Made by a program: the position numbers and the translations under genes
Notes under the pieces: generated by a model
What the model was told of the DNA's origin: nothing
Databases searched by the model: none
What the model saw: the letters and a program-made list of their open reading frames with translations, nothing else
Shown here: piece by piece, positions 1 to 5,780 of the stretch
Numbering within the stretch: position 1 is the stretch's first letter
How the letters are laid out: each line of letters opens with the position of its first letter
Assembly (NCBI GenBank): GCA_902803695.1
Contig: CADCQX010000444.1
Location: forward strand, 1 to 6,552
Length of the DNA stretch: 6,552 nucleotides
Direction: 5' to 3'
From: Oscillospiraceae bacterium
GTDB taxonomy: Bacteria; Bacillota; Clostridia; Saccharofermentanales; Saccharofermentanaceae

Positions 1-87
1 CAGGCCAATTACTCCCCGTATTATAAGAAAAGTGCAACTGTCGGAGTTAATTACTCTCTAACAATTACACTTTTTATGGTACTAAAA

Positions 88-107
88 GGACTCTCCGAAG
101 AGAGTCC
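88..107 (-). terminator. Rho-independent terminator of the transporter operon
   Basis: Read on the minus strand, GGACTCTC-TTCG-GAGAGTCC forms a perfect 8-bp stem closed by a C(UUCG)G tetraloop, an especially stable loop. It is followed at once by TTTTAGT. It begins 29 nt after the stop codon of the solute-binding protein gene, the expected place for an operon end. The U-run is short (four), so some read-through is possible, but stem, loop and position all agree. Confidence 0.85.
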
Positions 108-136
108 CCCAAAGTTGAGTTGTAGAGTACTAATTC

Positions 137-1876
137 TTATTTACCGTAAACCTCTGCGTAGAGTTCCTCAAGACCTGTGTAGTTAAGTCCCTCACAAGAA
201 GCTACATACTCATCCCACTTAGCATCGATGTCTTCCTTACCTGTAACGAAGCTCAATGTCCAAGTATTAACGTTGTCTGTCAAAGGAGTAGCGATGAGGT
301 TCATCTCTTCTGTCTGATCCTCTGTAGGAGCAAGTCCAGGTGAGAGCGGAACTGCATCACGATATTCACTTACGTGTGCTACGAAAGCAGCTACCGGTGG
401 AATGAAGTGGTCAGAAGCCTCTTCCATTGTGTGGCCATACCAGAAGTTACCACCTGCATAACCCCACTTGAGACGGATATCTGTCATTGTTCCTTCTTCA
501 TCGTTTGCATAACCGAGACCGGAGCAGCACATTCCAGGCATGAGAGACTTTGTACCGTCAGCATTTACCTGATATGTCTTACCTTCAACACCCCACTTAA
601 CGAGAGTGTAAGCTTCCTTGGAATAGAAGAGCCAGTCAACGAATCTGAGCATCTTGATGAAACCATCCTCACCGAGCTCATCAAGAGCCTTCTGAGAGAT
701 CATAACACCGCACTCGAGACGGCCTGCACCTGCCGGGCTGTAGTTTGTAGAACCCTGAGGAGCTACTGCATAGTAAACTTCATAGTTACCTGCACCAAGG
801 TTGGCATCAAGGTTGGATACGAAGTTAGCATACTGAGACTTGTTAACGGAGATGATAGCTGTCTGTCCGTTGAAGAACTTGTTTGTAGCTGTAGCATCAT
901 CCTGTGTAAATGTTTCCGGATCGAGGATGCCTTCAGCAACAAATCTGTTAGCAACCTTAAGGAACTCCTTGTACTTATCTGTTACAGGTGAGAAATAGAA
1001 CTTATCAGCAGCTTGGTCATATCTCATACCGTCACCGATAGCCCAACCTGCATTAACGTCATAAGAGTTACCCATGAGCTTCAAGAGGTTACCACCGTTA
1101 CCCTGTCCGGATTCGTTACCGCACCAGAGGTCAGACCAGATGTAATCAGACTCGGAGCACATTCCTTCCTTAACCATGTAAGCCTTTACCTTGATAAGAG
1201 CGTCACAAAGGTCATTCCATGTGTAATCTTTCTCGATTGCTTCGATGTCAACACCAGCTGCTGCAAAGAGGTCTTTTCTTACGAGCAATGAGTAGTCAGG
1301 CATTGTAGCATCATACATACCAGGAAGCTTGTAGTAGTTTCCGTCACTTCTTGTGATAGTGAGGAGATCTTCCTGCATTCCGTATGTATTGTAGAAATCA
1401 ACATAGTTAGGCATGTACTGAACATACTGAGAGATCGGAACGATAGCACCGCCATCTACGAATGCGGAATCATCATAGATCTTAGGAATAATGTATGCAG
1501 CCTCGCCTGCGTTGATATCGAGAGTAATATTGTTCATGTAGTCACTGGAGTCATAAGACTTAATGTCAAGATGAACGTTAGTGATATCCTCGATATCCTT
1601 GAACAAACCTTCTGTTGTCCATGTATCCTGCATAGCGTACCAGCTGGCATCACTGAAGAACATTGTATATGTTACAGGAACATCAGAATGGAAGTGTTCA
1701 CCGTACTCATAATCCAAATTTTGTTCTTCTTCAGGATTAGTAGCAACAGTTTCGATTGACGAAGGGATCGTTGTTGCAGAAGTCTCTTCCCCTTCGCCTT
1801 CCTTAGTACATGCCATGAGGCCTGTACCGAGCATTGAAGCAGTTAAAAGTAAACAAACGAACTTTAACTTTTTCAT
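137..1876 (-). CDS. Extracellular solute-binding lipoprotein of a CUT1-type sugar ABC transporter (LplA-like)
   Basis: Predicted membrane-anchored sugar-binding protein that captures an oligosaccharide outside the cell and hands it to the two permeases encoded upstream. The 579-residue product starts with a lipoprotein signal peptide: basic MKKLK, a hydrophobic core, then lipobox L20-M21-A22-C23, so Cys23 would be lipidated. An acidic, Ser/Thr-rich linker (about 24-53) follows. Family-1 binding-protein features include GEAAYIIPKIYDDSAFVDGGAIVPIS (split here as GEAAYII, then GGAIVPIS, about 124-149) and DGNYYKLPG...LLVRKDLFAAAGVD (about 178-210). The chain is rich in Tyr and Trp, as expected for sugar stacking, and is longer than the usual 400-500 residues. 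The frame is open back to 1960, but the start at 1876 is chosen because GAGGAGGC lies 4-5 nt upstream and the signal peptide begins there. It is the last operon gene, 70 nt after permease 2. The substrate is unknown. Confidence 0.93.
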   Translation of the reverse strand: MKKLKFVCLLLTASMLGTGLMACTKEGEGEETSATTIPSSIETVATNPEEEQNLDYEYGEHFHSDVPVTYTMFFSDASWYAMQDTWTTEGLFKDIEDITNVHLDIKSYDSSDYMNNITLDINAGEAAYIIPKIYDDSAFVDGGAIVPISQYVQYMPNYVDFYNTYGMQEDLLTITRSDGNYYKLPGMYDATMPDYSLLVRKDLFAAAGVDIEAIEKDYTWNDLCDALIKVKAYMVKEGMCSESDYIWSDLWCGNESGQGNGGNLLKLMGNSYDVNAGWAIGDGMRYDQAADKFYFSPVTDKYKEFLKVANRFVAEGILDPETFTQDDATATNKFFNGQTAIISVNKSQYANFVSNLDANLGAGNYEVYYAVAPQGSTNYSPAGAGRLECGVMISQKALDELGEDGFIKMLRFVDWLFYSKEAYTLVKWGVEGKTYQVNADGTKSLMPGMCCSGLGYANDEEGTMTDIRLKWGYAGGNFWYGHTMEEASDHFIPPVAAFVAHVSEYRDAVPLSPGLAPTEDQTEEMNLIATPLTDNVNTWTLSFVTGKEDIDAKWDEYVASCEGLNYTGLEELYAEVYGK

Positions 1877-1902
1877 AATAGCCTCCTCGTTTTTTATTAT
1901 TC

Positions 1903-1924
1903 TGTACCGGGTCGACCGGTTACA
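1903..1924 (-). promoter_or_regulatory. Stem-loop in the spacer ahead of the binding-protein gene
   Basis: In the 70-nt gap between permease 2 and the binding protein, TGTACCGG (1903-1910) pairs with CCGGTTACA (1916-1924) with one bulged base, around a 5-nt loop. It is GC-rich in an otherwise AT-rich spacer. On the minus strand it is followed by GAATAATAAAAAA, not a U-run, so it is not an ordinary terminator in that direction. An mRNA-processing or 5'-protecting hairpin that raises binding-protein expression relative to the permeases is the likeliest role. The central GGTCGACC (1910-1917) is also a perfect DNA palindrome, so a protein-binding site is an alternative. Confidence 0.5.
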
Positions 1925-1946
1925 TCCTTGATTAGAAATGCGGTGA

Positions 1947-2834
1947 TTACTCTTTGACACCGCCGAGCATCATGCCCTGAACGTAATATTTCTGAATGAT
2001 CGGGTATACGCAGATGATCGGAAGAACTGTAAGTACCATTGCGCAGGACTTGATATTCGCGGAAACGGATGTAGCATCTCCGTCACCTTCTTTAGCTCCT
2101 ACACCTCTGATGATCGTCTGGAGGTAATAAGCTACAGGCCACTGCTTTTTATTGAGGTACAAGAAAGCCTGATACCAGTTGTTCCAATACATAACCGAAT
2201 AGAAAAGAGTCATAGTTGCCATGATCGGCTTGGAAAGAGGAAGTGCGATCCTCATAAATACTCCGAACTTACTCAAACCATCGATCTCACCTGCTTCCTC
2301 AAGATCCTTAGGAATGCTCTGGAAGAATGACTTCATGAGGATTACGTAGTATGTACTTATCATCATCGGAAGGATAAAAGCAGGAACCGTATTCTTAAGA
2401 TGCAAACCAACAACAAGGATGTAGTTTGAGATCAATGTTCCGCCGAAGTACATTGTAAAGATGATAAACGGAGTAAGTACCTTGTTGAGCTTGAACTCTG
2501 ATTTTGCCATCGGATAAGCAAGAAGCGATGAGAAAATGAGAGACAGAACAGTTCCTATCAACGTATAGACAACCGTGTTCTTGTAATAATGCAGGAATTC
2601 GCCCTTAAGAACATATTTATAAGTATCAATATTAAATCCCTTAGGAATGATTCCGGATTCACCTCTGATGATTGCCTGCTCAGAAGTGAACGATTGTGAT
2701 ACGAGATAAAGAAACGGATAAAGTGTTACCACTACCACAAATAACATGATAAAGAAGTTAACTACCAGGAATACCTTGTATCCGAGATTTTCCTTTACCT
2801 TAATGCTTGTTTTACCAGCTGTATTAACTGCCAT
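1947..2834 (-). CDS. Sugar ABC transporter permease, MalG/LplC-like
   Basis: Inner subunit of a carbohydrate importer in the cytoplasmic membrane, the second of a permease pair. The 295-residue length is typical. Six hydrophobic segments are visible at about 20-45, 86-108, 119-142, 149-170, 203-222 and 262-282. Between the fourth and fifth lies the EAA loop that docks on the ATPase, EEAGEIDGLSKFGVFMRIAL (179-198) continuing into PLSKP. The C-terminus ends in VQGMMLGGVKE, the usual ending of LplC/YtcP-type permeases. The ATG at 2834 is preceded by TAAGGAGG, which overlaps the stop codon of permease 1; the spacer is 13 nt, so translation is probably coupled. It is transcribed with permease 1 and the binding protein. 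The transported sugar cannot be told from the permease. Confidence 0.95.
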   Translation of the reverse strand: MAVNTAGKTSIKVKENLGYKVFLVVNFFIMLFVVVVTLYPFLYLVSQSFTSEQAIIRGESGIIPKGFNIDTYKYVLKGEFLHYYKNTVVYTLIGTVLSLIFSSLLAYPMAKSEFKLNKVLTPFIIFTMYFGGTLISNYILVVGLHLKNTVPAFILPMMISTYYVILMKSFFQSIPKDLEEAGEIDGLSKFGVFMRIALPLSKPIMATMTLFYSVMYWNNWYQAFLYLNKKQWPVAYYLQTIIRGVGAKEGDGDATSVSANIKSCAMVLTVLPIICVYPIIQKYYVQGMMLGGVKE

Positions 2835-2842
2835 TATGATAC

Positions 2843-2850
2843 CCTCCTTA
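2843..2850 (-). promoter_or_regulatory. Ribosome binding site overlapping the upstream stop codon
   Basis: On the minus strand TAAGGAGG contains both the TAA stop of permease 1 (2850-2848) and a near-perfect Shine-Dalgarno sequence for permease 2, 8 nt before its ATG. Ribosomes ending permease 1 would therefore be placed on the next start site, which favours equal amounts of the two subunits. Confidence 0.8.
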
Positions 2851-3795
2851 CCAAAGACCGCTGTCTGTCAGCTTTTTGGATGCCACATTGGCAATAGTCA
2901 ACAATGTAAGATTGATGAGTCCTTCGAAAAGACCAACCGCAGTTGCATAACTGAAGTTTCCTCCGCCGATACCCATTCGGAATACGTATGTTGATACGAT
3001 ATCTGCCGTCTCATAGATCATCGGGTTATAAAGGAGATATACTTTCTCGAATGCTGCACCTGAACCGACAAGTCCACCGATATCCAGGATCAAAAGTGTT
3101 GTGATCGTAGGAAGGATAGATGGAATAGTTACGTGCCAAACTCTCTTGAAATGTCCTGCGCCGTCAACAGCTGCAGCTTCATAAAGAGAAGGATTGATGT
3201 TGGACATAGCTGCGAGATAAAGGATCGTTCCCCAACCGATGCTCTGCCATACACCTGATGAAATAAAGATCGTCGGGAACCACTTAGCCTCAGCTATAAA
3301 GCTGATCTTATCTCCGCCAAGCTTAGCGATCATATTGTTGATAGGACCTGATGTGGAAACAAGTTCCTTGATCATACCGCACATAATAACTACGGAGATA
3401 AAGTGTGGAAGATAAGAAACTGTCTGAACAAACTTCTTCCAGTGAAGATTCCTGATCTCGTTTATAAGAAGAGCAAAGATCAAGGTCAAAGGGAATCTGA
3501 CTACAAGATAACCGATGTTAAGAATAAGAGTATTTCTGAAAGCTCTCCAGAATGTCTTATCACCGATGAACTGTTTGAAGTACTTAACGCCTACAAATCT
3601 GTCACCGAAAATGCTTCCGCCAGCATGATACTTTCTGAAAGCAATGATATTACCAAACATAGGAGCATATCTGAAAACGAGATAATACGCTACAGGAATA
3701 ATGATCATCAGATAAAGCTGCCAATATCTGCTAATGTGCTTAACAAAGGAGTTTTGTTTACTGCCTGAGTTTCTGTTTTGAATGTTTGCACTCAT
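2848..3795 (-). CDS. Sugar ABC transporter permease, MalF/LplB-like
   Basis: First gene of the transporter operon and partner of permease 2 in the membrane channel. The product has 315 residues from the ATG at 3795. A cytoplasmic basic N-terminus is followed by hydrophobic segments at about 27-42, 88-112, 125-143, 174-196, 229-246 and 285-303. The EAA loop, YEAAAVDGAGHFKRVWHVTI (about 205-224) then PSILP, identifies it as a binding-protein-dependent permease. The RYAPMFGNIIAFRKY stretch near residue 50 and the C-terminal SDSGLW-like ending (LTDSGLW) are typical of LplB-type members. A GTG at 3804 could extend it by three residues, but it lies inside the Shine-Dalgarno region (AGAGGTG), so the ATG is preferred. 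A consensus promoter lies about 100 nt upstream. No ATP-binding subunit gene is adjacent. Confidence 0.94.
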   Translation of the reverse strand: MSANIQNRNSGSKQNSFVKHISRYWQLYLMIIIPVAYYLVFRYAPMFGNIIAFRKYHAGGSIFGDRFVGVKYFKQFIGDKTFWRAFRNTLILNIGYLVVRFPLTLIFALLINEIRNLHWKKFVQTVSYLPHFISVVIMCGMIKELVSTSGPINNMIAKLGGDKISFIAEAKWFPTIFISSGVWQSIGWGTILYLAAMSNINPSLYEAAAVDGAGHFKRVWHVTIPSILPTITTLLILDIGGLVGSGAAFEKVYLLYNPMIYETADIVSTYVFRMGIGGGNFSYATAVGLFEGLINLTLLTIANVASKKLTDSGLW

Positions 3796-3844
3796 AAAAC
3801 ACACCTCTAAAATCTACTGTCACCGCCACAACCTACACATGAAT

Positions 3845-3892
3845 ACTTGAGTGCTTGACTTTGAGTGTTCTTGCGTACTTGTATGCTAGTTG
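3845..3892. repeat. Cluster of three degenerate ACTTG-type repeats in the transporter leader
   Basis: On the plus strand three related units follow each other: ACTTGAGTGCTTG (3845-3857), ACTTTGAGTGTTCTTG (3858-3873) and ACTTGTATGCTAGTTG (3877-3892). The exact 7-mer TTGAGTG occurs twice, 14 bp apart (3847, 3861). The third unit contains the motif shared with the esterase promoter region. The cluster lies within the predicted 5' leader, starting only a few bases after the expected transcription start. Several sites for a DNA-binding regulator, or a structured leader, are possible; the repeat itself is visible, the role is inferred. Confidence 0.45.
3877..3890. promoter_or_regulatory. Candidate operator, copy 2 (transporter promoter)
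   Basis: On the minus strand ACTAGCATACAAGT matches the dyad ACTAGCATACTAGT at 5702-5715 in 13 of 14 positions. It lies 11 bp downstream of the -10 box of the transporter promoter, about +5 to +18 from the expected start, a position where a bound protein would hinder transcription. The shared motif in two otherwise unrelated intergenic regions suggests a common regulator, probably a repressor. No regulator gene is in the window. Confidence 0.45.
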
Positions 3893-3900
3893 ACGATTAG

Positions 3901-3929
3901 ATTATATTTCTCAGGTTGTAAGATGTCAA
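3901..3929 (-). promoter_or_regulatory. Perfect-consensus sigma-A promoter of the transporter operon
   Basis: On the minus strand TTGACA (3929-3924) and TATAAT (3906-3901) are both exact consensus hexamers, 17 bp apart, the optimal spacing. Transcription should start near 3894, giving a leader of about 99 nt before the permease 1 ATG at 3795. Such a strong core promoter usually needs repression or other control when the sugar is absent, which fits the repeats just downstream and the dyads just upstream. Confidence 0.88.
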
Positions 3930-3939
3930 TATATTTACC

Positions 3940-3961
3940 ACAAAAGTGATAATGTTTTTGT
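3940..3961. promoter_or_regulatory. Inverted repeat ACAAAA-N10-TTTTGT upstream of the transporter promoter
   Basis: Perfect 6-bp arms (3940-3945 and 3956-3961) are centred about 57 bp upstream of the expected transcription start, just above the -35 box. The position suits an activator or an upstream repressor contact. The arms are AT-rich and could arise by chance, so the call is tentative. Confidence 0.3.
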
Positions 3962-3975
3962 TCACAGTGCACAAA
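3957..3975. promoter_or_regulatory. 19-bp near-palindrome upstream of the transporter promoter
   Basis: TTTGTTCACAGTGCACAAA has 9-bp arms around a central A (3966), with one mismatched pair (T3962/C3970). It is centred about 72 bp upstream of the expected start, between the promoter and the preceding terminator hairpin. Length and symmetry resemble a dimeric regulator's operator, but I do not recognise a known consensus, including the CcpA cre consensus. Confidence 0.35.
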
Positions 3976-3978
3976 CGA

Positions 3979-4018
3979 CCCCGACATCTATAGTGAATAT
4001 CCACTATTGATATCAGGG
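3979..4018 (-). terminator. Long hairpin, probable terminator of the esterase transcript
   Basis: As minus-strand RNA, CCCUGAUAUC pairs with GAUGUCGGGG (two G-U wobbles), then after one A/A mismatch AUAGUG pairs with CACUAU around the loop GAUAUU: 16 pairs in all. On the plus strand the two wobbles become C/A mismatches, so the structure favours minus-strand RNA. It begins 46 nt after the esterase stop codon and is followed by TCGTTTGTG, a weak U-run. Termination may be incomplete, in which case the esterase message could extend into the transporter operon. Confidence 0.6.
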
Positions 4019-4064
4019 CCGTATTTTCAGTTCTTAAATGTTTATGATTTTTAGCTGCTGATCA

Positions 4065-5645
4065 TCAGTTATAGCAGAGCTTTTTTACCTCCTCAGCCAT
4101 TCTCTTTCCGAGGATGCTCTTATTCTGCGGATGAAGCTCATATGGTTCTCCGAGATCCTTTCCGAGAGCTACTCTACACTTCTCAACCATCTTAGGAGCA
4201 TTTCGCTGCATCTTCTGCAGTTCTGCCCATCCGTCATCCCATCCTTCGACAGGATTCGTATAGTCAGGCATCTCTACTACGACTATCGGAAGATCCTGCT
4301 TAAAGTCCTTTCTCCATCTCTCGACCATTGCCTTGAAGATGACGTCGTAACTTGCTGCTTCAAAGTATCCTTTTCCCGGACGGGAATTCTTATTGAACGG
4401 ATCACCCGCATTGCTCTCACCCTGGTACCACCATGCTCCCTTGAACTTGAGGTTCAGGATCGGCTTAACGGAAGCAGTATAAAGTGCCGTCGGGATAGTC
4501 TGACCCATGATGACTTCCGGAGCTTCACACTGTGCTGCTGTCTCCTTTTTCATGAACCAAGTTCCTGTTATATCGATCCTGGTAGATCCGGTTCTCAAAT
4601 AGTACTGATGATCCTTGAGGAATCCGCCATATTTGTGGTCAATGATAAGACGAACTGCTATAAGGTTCTTTCCCTTCTTAAGGATCGATCCGTCAAACGG
4701 GTATTTTCGAGGAGGATAGCAATATTCTGTCCTGCCAACAAACTCGCCGTTTATATATGTAATATCTGAATCTATTAATTCACCTACGTAAAGGAAGGAA
4801 TCAGCTTCAGGTTCCACATCAAGCTCGATCTCCTTATAGAGCCACAGGCTTCCTGTATATCCTTCACTGTTCTTATCGAAAACAAGACCCGGCAAGGTAA
4901 CTTCCGTTGCGTCAGCCGGAATTGCTCTTGCATTCTCTTCAAATCCGTCAGGTGTGATAGCTTTACGCCAGTTGGCGATTTCAACATTTTTATTATCGAG
5001 GAATCTCTGAAGTGAGTTGTCTTCATGGAATTTGTTTATGAGTTCGCTGCAATCCTTAAGTGGTGCAAGCTCATCAGCAGGAAGCCAGGCTTCGAGAGTG
5101 GATCCTCCCTGCGCATTGAGAACAAGTCCGATCGGAACCTTATTCTCTTCAAATAATTCCTTGGCACAGAAGAAACCGACAGCACTTATCTCCATGATGT
5201 CACCAGGAACTGCTTTTACCCAAGGTGCCTCAAGAAGTTCGGAAATCTTCGTGTCATCCAATCTGTAATTCGGAGTCAGTCTGAACTGTCTGATGTATGG
5301 GTAATCAGACGCTTCCACCTCCTCAGAGGTTACATCAAGGGTCCTGCAAACAGGAAGTTCCATATTCGACTGACCTGCGAGCATAAAGACATCTCCGAAA
5401 CAGACATCACTAAGAACGATCTCCTCTGATCCTTTAACGGTGATCGTAATATCGGTTGCTGCCCCGTGAGAAGGCAATTCGATAACGAATTTGCCGCCAG
5501 ATACCATCGTTACGTACTCATTGTTTTCGAAAAAGACCTTTACAAAATTTGCCTCGGCTTCGGATCCCCAGATCTTGAATGGCTGATCGCGCTGGATAAT
5601 CATGCCGTTCCCGAGTATTCCAGCCAGTTTTGTTTTAGTGCCCAT
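4065..5645 (-). CDS. SGNH-type carbohydrate (sialate O-acetylesterase-like) esterase
   Basis: Predicted esterase that removes O-acetyl groups from a sugar or oligosaccharide. The product has 526 residues and no signal peptide, so it should act in the cytoplasm. An N-terminal beta domain (about 1-80) precedes the catalytic block FMLAGQSNMELPV (88-99) with candidate nucleophile Ser93. GGSTLEAW (180-187) and GAWWYQGESN (403-412) are further family signatures. Between them, at about 250-355, lies an inserted jelly-roll-like domain (SLWLYKEIELD...YINGEFVGRTE...LKKGKNLIAVR), common in sialate O-acetylesterase family members. The C-terminal ELHPQNKSILGKRMAEE carries candidate catalytic His505; the acid is not certain, with Asp497 and Glu503 nearby. 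The frame is open to a TTG at 5657, but that TTG is part of the TTGGAGG ribosome binding site, so ATG 5645 is the start. The name reflects the family; sialate, acetyl-xylan and pectin-derived sugars are all possible substrates. Confidence 0.9.
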   Translation of the reverse strand: MGTKTKLAGILGNGMIIQRDQPFKIWGSEAEANFVKVFFENNEYVTMVSGGKFVIELPSHGAATDITITVKGSEEIVLSDVCFGDVFMLAGQSNMELPVCRTLDVTSEEVEASDYPYIRQFRLTPNYRLDDTKISELLEAPWVKAVPGDIMEISAVGFFCAKELFEENKVPIGLVLNAQGGSTLEAWLPADELAPLKDCSELINKFHEDNSLQRFLDNKNVEIANWRKAITPDGFEENARAIPADATEVTLPGLVFDKNSEGYTGSLWLYKEIELDVEPEADSFLYVGELIDSDITYINGEFVGRTEYCYPPRKYPFDGSILKKGKNLIAVRLIIDHKYGGFLKDHQYYLRTGSTRIDITGTWFMKKETAAQCEAPEVIMGQTIPTALYTASVKPILNLKFKGAWWYQGESNAGDPFNKNSRPGKGYFEAASYDVIFKAMVERWRKDFKQDLPIVVVEMPDYTNPVEGWDDGWAELQKMQRNAPKMVEKCRVALGKDLGEPYELHPQNKSILGKRMAEEVKKLCYN

Positions 5646-5674
5646 ACTAACCTCCAAGACGATTATTTATTTGG

Positions 5675-5683
5675 ATTGTATCA
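5675..5683 (-). promoter_or_regulatory. Candidate extended -10 promoter of the esterase gene
   Basis: On the minus strand TGATACAAT carries an extended -10 (TGn plus TACAAT, one base from consensus). No good -35 box lies 16-18 bp upstream. Transcription would start near 5668, about 22 nt before the esterase ATG. Another -10-like TATAAT at 5752-5747 on the same strand also lacks a -35 box and would give a leader of about 95 nt. The choice between them is unsettled. Confidence 0.4.
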
Positions 5684-5701
5684 CTTTCAGAATGATTTTC
5701 T

Positions 5702-5715
5702 ACTAGCATACTAGT
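5702..5715. promoter_or_regulatory. Candidate operator, copy 1 (divergent esterase/DUF624 promoter region)
   Basis: ACTAGCATACTAGT has perfect 5-bp arms ACTAG and CTAGT around CATA. It is placed between the two divergent genes, around -34 to -47 for the esterase start proposed here and about -46 to -59 for the DUF624 gene. Thirteen of its 14 bases recur next to the transporter promoter at 3877-3890. As a hairpin it could also be followed by a run of six T on the plus strand (5715-5720), but no gene on that strand ends here, so a terminator is unlikely. Confidence 0.5.
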
Positions 5716-5725
5716 TTTTTAGTTG

Positions 5726-5754
5726 TTGCTTATTCCACTTTTACCCATTATACT
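5726..5754 (+). promoter_or_regulatory. Candidate promoter of the DUF624 gene
   Basis: TTGCTT (5726-5731) and TATACT (5749-5754) are 17 bp apart. The -10 is one base from consensus; the -35 keeps only the TTG. Transcription would start near 5761, about 20 nt before the ATG, just leaving room for the AAGAGGTG ribosome binding site at 5768-5775. The position is plausible but the -35 is weak, so an activator may be needed. Confidence 0.45.
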
Positions 5755-5780
5755 AGAATCAAATTCCAAGAGGTGTTTTA

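Noticed and set aside
500..512. Glu503 in place of an Asp near the catalytic His of the esterase as a sign of an inactive enzyme (residue numbers, not bases)
   Set aside because: The residue two before the His varies in this family as far as I recall, Ser93 and His505 motifs are intact, and Asp497 is close by, so loss of activity is not supported.
374..991. Long plus-strand open frame (205 codons) opposite the binding-protein gene
   Set aside because: It is fully antisense to a convincing lipoprotein gene, is rich in Cys, Ser and Thr without any domain pattern, and has no ribosome binding site before its start. It is a by-product of codon use on the other strand.
1877..1960. N-terminal extension of the binding protein to an ATG at 1960
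   Set aside because: It would put 28 polar residues before a textbook lipoprotein signal peptide, overlap permease 2, and ignore the GAGGAGGC site right before the ATG at 1876.
3796..4064. CcpA cre site for carbon catabolite repression
   Set aside because: I looked for a TGNAANCGNTNNCA-type sequence on both strands near the promoter and found none convincing; the dyads present lack the central CG.
4058..4068. Palindrome CTGATCATCAG at the esterase stop codon
   Set aside because: The arms are only 5 bp with a 1-nt spacer, too tight for an RNA hairpin, and the sequence is partly coding. Probably chance.
4131..4769. Plus-strand open frame (212 codons) opposite the esterase gene
   Set aside because: It is antisense to the catalytic C-terminal half of the esterase, shows no recognisable motifs, and its composition is that of a shadow frame.
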